5,072 nt of DNA, taken from positions 1 to 5,072 of the forward strand of contig QXYA01000146.1 in NCBI GenBank assembly GCA_009887135.1, in the 5' to 3' direction. Positions 1-4,931 of this stretch are shown in pieces (within the stretch, counting starts at the first letter, position 1; each line of letters starts with the position of its first letter). A model generated the notes under the pieces. It was not told where the DNA came from. It did no database searches and saw nothing but the letters and a program-made list of their open reading frames with translations. This stretch comes from Candidatus Poseidoniales archaeon (GTDB taxonomy: Archaea; Thermoplasmatota; Poseidoniia; Poseidoniales; Poseidoniaceae). The translations under genes and the position numbers were made by a program.

Positions 1-32
1 ACATGACTCGTCAAAACATATCGCGTTTTACG

Positions 33-122
33 GTATACACAAGGGGGACCCATGGGGACGTATACATCACCGTCGGTACCGTTGTGGTCCTATACGACTA
101 CAAGGGGACCCGTTGTGTATAC
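33..122. repeat. 90-bp interrupted palindrome (large potential hairpin/cruciform)
   Basis: Seen directly: the outer arms GTATACACAA (33-42) and TTGTGTATAC (113-122) are perfect inverted repeats. The symmetry continues inward about the same centre (77.5), with the matched blocks GGG/CCC, CCC/GGG and CGTATA/TATACG (59-64 with 91-96), and ends in the perfect 8-bp palindrome CGGTACCG (74-81). Counting by hand, 31 of 45 positions pair by Watson-Crick rules, plus two G-U. The pentamer TATAC recurs at 34, 61, 91 and 118, spaced 27/30/27. The element begins 5 nt after the stop codon of the minus-strand 101-aa gene, so it could act as a 3' hairpin or terminator for that transcript, a protein-binding array, or a small repeat element. 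No target-site duplication was seen at its edges. Confidence 0.7.
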
Positions 123-127
123 AGAAA

Positions 128-433
128 TTATTTTTCTTCCCCCGTGGCCTTCCCTTTGAACCACATTAACAGAAGAATAAAGGAGAAAAGAAGTGGAATT
201 ATTACGAGGCATAGGTTAATCATTTCTACATAGCCGCATCCATAACCTTCGTAAGGTTCTAAATCCTCTGGATCTCGATTACTGATTTCCTCACAATCTT
301 CCGACAGACCCCCTATACTTGAACTCCAGAGAAGCCCGATGACGGCTATAAGTATAACGATATACAGTAATTTGGGAGGACTATATGGCGCCCATTCCGA
401 TGCGATTGCAATTTCGCCTTCTTTATTACCCAT
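128..433 (-). CDS. Small two-helix membrane protein, unknown function (101 aa)
   Basis: I do not recognise a family. The product has a short N-terminus, a hydrophobic segment at about residues 22-38, a strongly acidic loop (about 40-68), a second hydrophobic segment (about 71-92) and a short basic/acidic tail containing KGK. Lysines lie outside the helices at both ends and the loop is rich in Glu and Asp. The positive-inside rule therefore predicts both termini in the cytoplasm and the acidic loop outside. That loop holds Cys47 and Cys66, which could form a disulfide; Cys75 lies in the second helix. The ATG at 433 has no close Shine-Dalgarno but has a TATA-like TTGATATC box about 26 nt upstream, consistent with a leaderless transcript. 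It is separated by 233 bp from the next upstream gene, so it is probably transcribed on its own. A plus-strand frame overlapping its 3' end looks like a shadow. It is probably real but lacks homology support here. Confidence 0.6.
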   Translation of the reverse strand: MGNKEGEIAIASEWAPYSPPKLLYIVILIAVIGLLWSSSIGGLSEDCEEISNRDPEDLEPYEGYGCGYVEMINLCLVIIPLLFSFILLLMWFKGKATGEEK

Positions 434-454
434 GTGACAATTTAGATTCCCTTT

Positions 455-462
455 GATATCAA
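455..462 (-). promoter_or_regulatory. Putative TATA box for the 101-aa membrane-protein gene
   Basis: Read on the minus strand, TTGATATC is centred about 26 nt upstream of the ATG at 433. This is the spacing expected between an archaeal TATA box and a transcription start at or next to the start codon. The match to the archaeal consensus is only fair. No good Shine-Dalgarno lies between the box and the ATG, which fits leaderless translation. Confidence 0.4.
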
Positions 463-494
463 GTTTTCACCGACAGTAACCTCAATTTGGGTAT

Positions 495-514
495 GTTAAA
501 GGGAGGTTAAAGGG
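495..514. repeat. Tandem 9-bp direct repeat GTTAAAGGG with 11-bp period
   Basis: GTTAAAGGG occurs at 495-503 and again at 506-514, separated by AG, giving an 11-bp repeat period close to one turn of DNA. The second copy runs into the small odd-centred palindrome AGGGTCCCT (511-519). The pair lies 62-81 bp upstream of the start of the 101-aa gene and about 35 bp upstream of its putative TATA box. That is a reasonable place for an activator or regulator site, but no regulator can be named. Confidence 0.45.
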
Positions 515-530
515 TCCCTCCATAACACCC

Positions 531-651
531 TTGTGAACATTGCAAACGAATACATGGGTTCGCAGTGGGGTCTATACAACCCTAGCGTCTGAAAAGACCC
601 ACTGCAAGCCTATTGATTTGCTCAAAACGAATCGGTGGGTTTGTGCATTGC
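531..651. repeat. Pair of repeated motifs flanking a hairpin (X-Y ... Y-X)
   Basis: Two motifs occur twice in this gap. Y is AAACGAAT-N3-TGGGTT, at 544-560 and 625-641 (14 of 17 bases identical). X is TTGTG-CATTGC, at 531-543 with two extra bases after TTGTG, and at about 641-651. All copies lie in the same orientation, but the order is X-Y on the left and Y-X on the right. The hairpin at 562-605 sits between them. This could be remnant duplication, a paired binding site, or conserved parts of a non-coding RNA. Confidence 0.4.
562..605. other. Hairpin-forming inverted repeat in the intergenic gap
   Basis: GCAGTGGGGTCT (562-573) pairs with AGACCCACTGC (595-605), giving an 11-bp stem with one extra G bulged and a 21-nt loop. 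It lies 61 nt or more past the stop of the minus-strand 82-aa gene. Read on the minus strand, the 3' arm is not followed by a U-tract, so a simple intrinsic terminator is not clearly supported. It may instead be part of a 3' UTR structure, a small RNA or a binding site. Confidence 0.45.
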
Positions 652-666
652 CCCTTTGATGAGCCC

Positions 667-915
667 CTAAAACGATTCAAGCATACTCTGAATCAACATC
701 AAAATTGCGCCATATAAAATCATCAAGCCGACGAAAACACCTACAATGGCACCGATCATTAATTTGATGAAACTAGGCCAAAAAGTGGATTTTTCGCATC
801 CATCATCTTTTGATGATTGTGCTTTTTTCTTCTCACGATACTCCATTTCTGAAAAGATGAACAGGAATAAACCCAAAACTCCGAGTCCAACACCGAGTAT
901 TAAACCACCGTCCAT
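667..915 (-). CDS. Small two-helix membrane protein, unknown function (82 aa)
   Basis: I do not recognise a family. Residues about 4-22 form a glycine/leucine-rich helix. Residues 26-47 are a charged linker (YREKKKAQSSKDDGCEK) with a single Cys40, and residues about 49-75 form a second, longer helix with small residues (GAIVGVFVG) that could pack tightly. The short acidic N-terminus (MDGG), basic linker and short acidic C-terminus (LESF) predict both ends outside and the linker in the cytoplasm, opposite to the 101-aa protein downstream. The ATG at 915 lies about 26 bp from a good TATA box and has no Shine-Dalgarno, so a leaderless transcript is likely. It is co-directional with the SLOG gene 111 bp upstream, but a strong palindrome and its own promoter lie between them. 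A plus-strand frame over the same DNA is Ser/Pro-rich and looks like a shadow. Confidence 0.65.
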   Translation of the reverse strand: MDGGLILGVGLGVLGLFLFIFSEMEYREKKKAQSSKDDGCEKSTFWPSFIKLMIGAIVGVFVGLMILYGAILMLIQSMLESF

Positions 916-937
916 TATGAAATCTATCCCATCATTG

Positions 938-943
938 AATATA
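938..943 (-). promoter_or_regulatory. TATA box for the 82-aa membrane-protein gene
   Basis: On the minus strand the sequence reads GCTATATTC, with TATATT at 938-943 centred about 25-26 nt upstream of the ATG at 915. This spacing places transcription start at or near the start codon. There is no Shine-Dalgarno in the interval. It is the best archaeal-type TATA box in the window. Confidence 0.55.
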
Positions 944-960
944 GCGATATTGCCGCCCGA

Positions 961-984
961 TGAGCAAAGGGCCCCCTTTGCTCA
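961..984. other. Near-perfect 24-bp palindrome between SLOG and 82-aa genes
   Basis: TGAGCAAAGGG (961-971) and CCCTTTGCTCA (974-984) are perfect inverted repeats separated by only CC. It lies 42 bp past the stop codon of the minus-strand SLOG gene and about 17 bp upstream of the TATA box of the 82-aa gene. The symmetry and position fit either a dimeric regulator's operator or a transcript-end hairpin for the SLOG gene. No U-tract follows on the minus strand, which slightly favours the operator reading. Confidence 0.55.
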
Positions 985-1011
985 GATGGTTAAGCAGAGT
1001 GTACCCATCTG
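983..1011. other. Second short inverted repeat next to the 24-bp palindrome
   Basis: CAGATGG (983-989) pairs perfectly with CCATCTG (1005-1011) across a 15-nt loop. It abuts, and by two bases overlaps, the 24-bp palindrome on its SLOG-gene side, beginning 15 nt after the SLOG stop codon. The two could form tandem hairpins in the 3' end of the SLOG mRNA. The stem is short, so chance is possible. Confidence 0.3.
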
Positions 1012-1026
1012 TTCAACGAGTCAACA

Positions 1027-1479
1027 TCATTCTTCGAGATGATATACGTAAGTTGGTAATCCACTCTTGTTTGCCATTTCTGCCACGATTTTCGTCCATT
1101 TGCTCGTCTTGCTTTCAAAGGCAAGTACGTGGGTGGCAGCATCAAGGAGTTTGTCTGTTAAGTCTGTTGGAGCTTCTCCTCGTCCTGAATCCTCGAGTCC
1201 TGGTCGCGGTTTTTCCCACATTTCTGAGAAGACCACAAAGGGTATGTTGTTATTATCAGCCCATCGTTCTGCAAGATAATCCACACCACTCGCCCCACCT
1301 GCAATGATAATATCGGGATATCCTTCAAGTTCAATCCATTGATCGAGAATTTCTTCAATCACAGAATAGTCATAATAACGACTTGAACCAACGACTACGA
1401 GGTTGATTATCTTCCCATCATTGTTCAAATCTTTTCCAGCAAGCCGGGCGAGTTCATTGGTTCCTGTTTTTCCGCTCAT
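1027..1479 (-). CDS. SLOG-fold nucleotide-ligand-binding protein, YspA/DUF2493-like
   Basis: The 150-aa product matches the YspA/cpYpsA-related (DUF2493) branch of the SLOG superfamily, Rossmann-like domains thought to bind or process nucleotide-derived ligands. Visible marks are the first strand and loop LVVVGSSR (27-34), the helix VIEEILDQWIE (40-50), the strand PDIIIAGG (55-62) and the hallmark GGASGVDYLAERW (61-73). The strand IPFVVF with W88 (79-88) and the late strand THVLAF (116-121) follow. The second half is unusual: where relatives usually carry AGP-x-RN and a later G-GT loop, this protein has PRPGLEDSGRGEAPTD and SKTSKWTK. The length is typical. I chose the ATG at 1479 because a TTTATG box lies about 26 nt upstream; an in-frame ATG at 1521 would add 14 residues unlike the family. 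It is soluble, with no signal peptide or membrane segment, and is divergent from the OPT gene. The ligand and role are unknown. Confidence 0.82.
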   Translation of the reverse strand: MSGKTGTNELARLAGKDLNNDGKIINLVVVGSSRYYDYSVIEEILDQWIELEGYPDIIIAGGASGVDYLAERWADNNNIPFVVFSEMWEKPRPGLEDSGRGEAPTDLTDKLLDAATHVLAFESKTSKWTKIVAEMANKSGLPTYVYHLEE

Positions 1480-1502
1480 AATTCTGGATAACCGTAGTTG
1501 GG

Positions 1503-1508
1503 CATAAA
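1503..1508 (-). promoter_or_regulatory. Putative TATA box for the SLOG gene
   Basis: The minus strand reads GGTTTATGCC, with TTTATG at 1503-1508 centred about 26 nt upstream of the ATG at 1479. The same spacing is seen at the two downstream minus-strand genes. It supports 1479 as a leaderless start over the upstream ATG at 1521. The box itself is a modest match. Confidence 0.4.
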
Positions 1509-1533
1509 CCCTCTTACACATTATTTTTCAGCC

Positions 1534-1539
1534 ATTTAA
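1534..1539 (+). promoter_or_regulatory. Possible TATA box for the OPT-DMT-surE operon
   Basis: ATTTAA in CATTTAAGG is the best AT-rich box in the divergent interval for plus-strand transcription. A start about 26 bp downstream (near 1562) would leave a 5' leader of about 29 nt containing the Shine-Dalgarno before the ATG at 1591. Another AT-rich stretch (ATTATTTTT, 1520-1528) is an alternative. Confidence 0.3.
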
Positions 1540-1578
1540 GGGGAATTGTATTCAAGTGCCCGCGTTACCAAGAGATTA

Positions 1579-1587
1579 GAGGGGGAG
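1579..1587 (+). promoter_or_regulatory. Purine-rich ribosome binding site deciding the OPT start
   Basis: GAGGGGGAG ends 3 nt before the ATG at 1591, and its GAGG core lies 8 nt away. It favours ATG 1591 over the in-frame ATG at 1546, which has no such sequence and would add 15 residues. The minus-strand genes show no equivalent site. Confidence 0.6.
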
Positions 1588-1590
1588 ACT

Positions 1591-3954
1591 ATGGCTGCTG
1601 AAAATGAGCAAAAGAGAGGTTCAACAGTGCAAAAGTCTGCCTACCGGCAACCCGTTACTGCAAAGGGATTGAAGGCCATAGAAGATGGAACTCTTACTTG
1701 GCTTGACGATGAGATGTACAACAATCTCAATACGGGTGTTCTTGAACAATATCTTGAAGAAAAGAACCTTGAAGAATCCTTTGAAGTTTCACACTGGTCC
1801 TCGCCTAAGGTTCTGCTCGGTATTGCCATAGGAGCCGTATTTTCTGGTGTAACAGCCTATATCGGACTTAAACTAGGATTAGCAATATCAGCAGCATGGT
1901 ATATCGCATATCTCCTTGGAATGGCACTCAAATGGTCTCCTTCTGAAGTGAACATCGCTACTTCCGCTACAACTGGGGCAACGCACGCCTCAACAGGATT
2001 CATCTTTACGTTCCCTGCAATCTTCTTGCTTGCATCGAAAGCACAGTACTCGTTGGCCGACGGGCCTTTGATTACGTTAGAAGATGGTGAGGCGTTTAGA
2101 CTTGCATTTATTGCCATTGTAGCATCTATGTTCGCTGGTTTCCTCGGCGTGATGTACTTCATCATTTTTAGACGTGTCTGGCTTGTTGAAGATCCGCTTC
2201 CATTGCCTGGTTTTGAGGCGACTCTGAAAATGCTGGATATTGCCTCTGATGTAAACACTGGAGCTGTGGAACACGCCCGTGAATCATTGAAAACGATTGG
2301 TTTTTGGACGGGTATTACGATGATAGGAATGTTCCTCATCGAGTATCCACTCATCTGGTTATCAGACAAGAAACTGTCCGTGATGGATTACTTAGCAGAA
2401 ACTCTCCACATTGGTGATGTTGGTCTTGCCTCCTTTTACAGTGCAGGAAAGATTCACCAACCATCTGGCATTTACGAAGATGGTTCATCAAAGAAATACA
2501 CACAATGGTCCGAAGATAGTGCCTGGAATCCCTTCGCTTACACTTATGTCGGTGTAGCTTTGACTCCATCGATGTTTGCAATTGGTTGGTTCATGAAGAC
2601 CCGTGTAGCGTTCCTTGTTAATCTTGGAACACTTGTTGGTTGGTTCTTCTTGGTACCACTTGCAGTTTACAGCAACTTCCCCGTATACGACGCTACATTG
2701 CAGGCAAATGTACCAATTCAAGACTATGCAGCAGGTGGAGGAGAAGCCCTCCAGATGATCGCATTCTCAAAGACAGTTCGAACCATTGCAATCGGTTCAA
2801 TTGTTGGTGGAGGTATGTTTGGTCTTGCTAAGATGTGGAAGACATTTGCAAACATCTTCAAGGACATTGGATCAGCATTCAAAGGTGAAGGTTCACAAGA
2901 ATACATGGAAGGTAAAGGCTGGTATGAATGGCCTCTTATGCACATTCCTATCTTTATGGGACTGACATTCCTTTCGATGATTCTCATCTTCTGGGTTGGC
3001 GGTTTCCCTATTGCTGCGGCGTTTATCTTCGCTACAGTGCTTATTCTCACCACCTTCCTTTTGGGGGCTATCGCAGTGCGTGTTATGGGTGAAACAGGTA
3101 TTGAACCCGTTTCTGGTACGTCGTTCATTGTCTTGTTGATGCTGTTAGGTATATTCCTGAATCTTGACAGTGCACTTGGTCTATCGAAGCAAGACGCCGT
3201 TCTGCTCGGGTTGGTTGGGACAACTGTATTTGGATCAGCGATTTCGATGTCAGGAACTGTCATTGGTGATTACAAGAACAGTCTGTATATCGGTAACCGC
3301 CCGTACCACATCTCTAAGGGCAACATCATGGGTGTTGTTCCTGGAGCCATTATTGGAGCTGCAGTCGCAATCTTCCTTTCGATTCAACTTGCGGAAGGCC
3401 GTATTGATCTAATCGCACCACAAGCAAATGCATTCGCTACATTCTCGGTTATTTTTGCTGAAGGACAAGGTGACCTCTATCTTCTCGGAATTGGATTCCT
3501 TTTGGGTATGTTTGTCGAATGGGTTACTGGAATGGGAACTTCATTCGGTCTTGGAATGTATCTTGACGTTCCTCACACCCTTCCAATGCTGATTGGTGGA
3601 TACAGTCGTGACAAGTGGGAAGAGCGTAAACTCAAACCAAAGATCGAGGCCATTAAAGAAGAAGAAGGAGCGACTGCTGCTGAAAAGAAGCGTGCCCTTA
3701 TTCTCTTGAGTACCTTCATGGTCGCTGCAGGACTCTTAACTGGTGAAGCATTCTTTGGAACTGAATCCAGTATACTTTCATTCATTGACACACTTGTCGC
3801 CAAACCAGATAGTACTGGTTGGTACATTGGAAGAATGGCTGGTTTCATCGGATTGAATGTCGGTATTGGATATGGAATCTACGCTCTGTTCAAGAGAGCA
3901 GGCGTAATCGGTGGAAGCCCAGTCATGGATGCTGAGTTAGTCAACGAGTCGTGA
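1591..3954 (+). CDS. OPT-family oligopeptide transporter (787 aa)
   Basis: This is a polytopic membrane protein of the oligopeptide transporter (OPT) family, secondary carriers that import peptides or related metal-chelate substrates, usually with protons. The N-terminal 68 residues are hydrophilic and cytoplasmic-like. The first helix begins near 72 with GIAIGAVFSGVTAYIGLKLG, typical of the first OPT repeat. Further family marks are GETGIEPVSG (500-509), GDYKNSLYIGNRPYH (559-573) and GMYLDVPHTLPMLIGGYSRDK (655-675). About 14-16 hydrophobic segments can be counted by eye. Two long polar insertions stand out: about 262-318 (aromatic and acidic) and a charged loop at about 674-702 rich in Lys and Glu. 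At 787 aa it is longer than many prokaryotic members (roughly 600-700 aa), owing to the N-terminal extension and these loops. The start at 1591 is set by the purine-rich site. It is first in an operon: its stop overlaps the GTG of the next gene. Substrate cannot be read from sequence; peptide uptake is the family-based inference. Confidence 0.94.
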   Translation: MAAENEQKRGSTVQKSAYRQPVTAKGLKAIEDGTLTWLDDEMYNNLNTGVLEQYLEEKNLEESFEVSHWSSPKVLLGIAIGAVFSGVTAYIGLKLGLAISAAWYIAYLLGMALKWSPSEVNIATSATTGATHASTGFIFTFPAIFLLASKAQYSLADGPLITLEDGEAFRLAFIAIVASMFAGFLGVMYFIIFRRVWLVEDPLPLPGFEATLKMLDIASDVNTGAVEHARESLKTIGFWTGITMIGMFLIEYPLIWLSDKKLSVMDYLAETLHIGDVGLASFYSAGKIHQPSGIYEDGSSKKYTQWSEDSAWNPFAYTYVGVALTPSMFAIGWFMKTRVAFLVNLGTLVGWFFLVPLAVYSNFPVYDATLQANVPIQDYAAGGGEALQMIAFSKTVRTIAIGSIVGGGMFGLAKMWKTFANIFKDIGSAFKGEGSQEYMEGKGWYEWPLMHIPIFMGLTFLSMILIFWVGGFPIAAAFIFATVLILTTFLLGAIAVRVMGETGIEPVSGTSFIVLLMLLGIFLNLDSALGLSKQDAVLLGLVGTTVFGSAISMSGTVIGDYKNSLYIGNRPYHISKGNIMGVVPGAIIGAAVAIFLSIQLAEGRIDLIAPQANAFATFSVIFAEGQGDLYLLGIGFLLGMFVEWVTGMGTSFGLGMYLDVPHTLPMLIGGYSRDKWEERKLKPKIEAIKEEEGATAAEKKRALILLSTFMVAAGLLTGEAFFGTESSILSFIDTLVAKPDSTGWYIGRMAGFIGLNVGIGYGIYALFKRAGVIGGSPVMDAELVNES

Positions 3955-4931
3955 ACTGCATGAGTGGGTCAAGCGTCCCATCGTTTGTTTGGGCTGTATT
4001 AGGAATCGGAATATTAGGTGTTTCGAGTGCAGGGGCAATCTTCACACATGTTGATGAGATTCCACCTCTATTACGTGCTTCTTGGCGATTACAATTAACA
4101 GCATTATTACTTGCACCCCTTGCATTATGGCAATGGTTTGCGACAGAGAAAGTCATTAAAAAAAGGGTACTTGAGCCTAAGAATTTGATTATAATCATCG
4201 GCAGCGGATTCTTCCTCGCTCTTCATTTTGGATTTTGGGTGACTTCTTTAGATCACACATCTTTAACCCATTCTCTTCTCTTTGTGACTGCTCACCCACT
4301 TGTAATCCTCGTTGGTATGTTTTTCTTTGTTCGTAAACCTAGTCGGATGGAACTCATGGGGGGTCTCGCAGCTTTCACAGGTGCAGGTATATCTTTACTC
4401 GATGCTGGTGATGTACAAGGTGACCAATCGGTTACGTTCTTTGGGGACCAATTAGCCTTCTTTGGAGCAGTATTCGTTGTAGGTTACATCGTCTGTGGAC
4501 GTATTTTGAGAGAATGGATGCCTTTGTTTGTCTATGCTTTCCCTGTGACTCTGATTGGTGGTATTTTGCTCATTCCTGCTTCTTATCTCCTTGAATCTGA
4601 TTTCAGTTCACTTGGAGCCTTTGGATACTTTACCCACTCGACATTATGGTGGTTCCTTCTCCTCGCTTTTATCGCTGGTATTCTTGGACATACAGGCTTG
4701 AATTACTGTTTGAAATATGTCTCTCCACTTCTCATTTCTATCAGCGTAACCCTTGAACCTGTGATTGGATCTCTCATCGGTTGGTTGTTTTTCTCAACAG
4801 GCGTTCCAGGATTATGGACATGGGTTGGCGGACCTATTCTTATGCTCGGTATTGTTTCAATTATCTATGGTGAGCATCTTTCTAATCAAACAGTCTTTCA
4901 TAGAGCAGAAGTACAAGGAGTGAACGAATGA
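3951..4931 (+). CDS. EamA/DMT-superfamily permease (10 membrane helices)
   Basis: This is a drug/metabolite transporter superfamily protein made of two EamA repeats. About ten hydrophobic segments can be counted, near residues 11-31, 41-62, 78-98, 107-127, 136-151, 166-183, 191-212, 233-253, 258-281 and 290-308. The first repeat contains ALHFGFWVTSLDHTSLTHS (90-108). The second carries the characteristic GLNYCLKYVSPLLISISVT followed by LEP (249-270) and GWLFF before the last helix. The family exports or imports small metabolites such as amino acids or nucleobase-like compounds; substrate is not predictable here. The 326-aa length is normal. The GTG at 3951 overlaps the OPT stop as GTGA, suggesting coupled translation. 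An ATG at 3960 (323 aa) is an equally plausible start, since neither has a clear Shine-Dalgarno. The gene ends overlapping the start of surE. Confidence 0.93.
   Translation: MNCMSGSSVPSFVWAVLGIGILGVSSAGAIFTHVDEIPPLLRASWRLQLTALLLAPLALWQWFATEKVIKKRVLEPKNLIIIIGSGFFLALHFGFWVTSLDHTSLTHSLLFVTAHPLVILVGMFFFVRKPSRMELMGGLAAFTGAGISLLDAGDVQGDQSVTFFGDQLAFFGAVFVVGYIVCGRILREWMPLFVYAFPVTLIGGILLIPASYLLESDFSSLGAFGYFTHSTLWWFLLLAFIAGILGHTGLNYCLKYVSPLLISISVTLEPVIGSLIGWLFFSTGVPGLWTWVGGPILMLGIVSIIYGEHLSNQTVFHRAEVQGVNE
4915..4922 (+). promoter_or_regulatory. Shine-Dalgarno for surE inside the end of the DMT gene
   Basis: AAGGAGTG lies in the last codons of the DMT gene and ends 5 nt before the ATG at 4928 (8 nt before a second, adjacent ATG at 4931). 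It is the clearest Shine-Dalgarno in the window and favours the first ATG, which overlaps the DMT stop as ATGA. Confidence 0.6.

Noticed and set aside
33..122. Palindrome as a MITE or insertion-sequence remnant
   Set aside because: The ends are good inverted repeats, but no matching target-site duplication is visible in the flanks and no transposase fragment is present. It is kept as an unclassified repeat.
3..233. Plus-strand 76-codon open frame at the left edge
   Set aside because: It runs through the palindrome, whose repeats give it repeated Tyr/Val/Gly patterns, and then antisense through the 3' end of the 101-aa gene. It has no ribosome binding site in view and no recognisable family.
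1..660. CRISPR array or tRNA in the gene-poor left region
   Set aside because: The repeats are too few, differ in length and lack regular unique spacers. No cloverleaf with a T-loop GGTTCGAATCC-type motif was found.
746..1307. Plus-strand frames antisense to the 82-aa and SLOG genes
   Set aside because: They are Ser/Pro/Arg-rich with no family signature, whereas the minus-strand frames encode clear membrane helices and a SLOG domain.
1480..1521. SLOG gene start at the ATG at 1521
   Set aside because: The extra 14 residues are unlike the family, and the TATA-like box at 1503-1508 fits a leaderless start at 1479. It remains a possible alternative.
1546..1590. OPT start at the ATG at 1546
   Set aside because: There is no ribosome binding site before it, while GAGGGGGAG directly precedes the ATG at 1591.
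1857..3263. Long minus-strand frames (170 and 179 codons) inside the OPT gene
   Set aside because: They are antisense shadows of a clearly conserved transporter frame, with no independent family signature.
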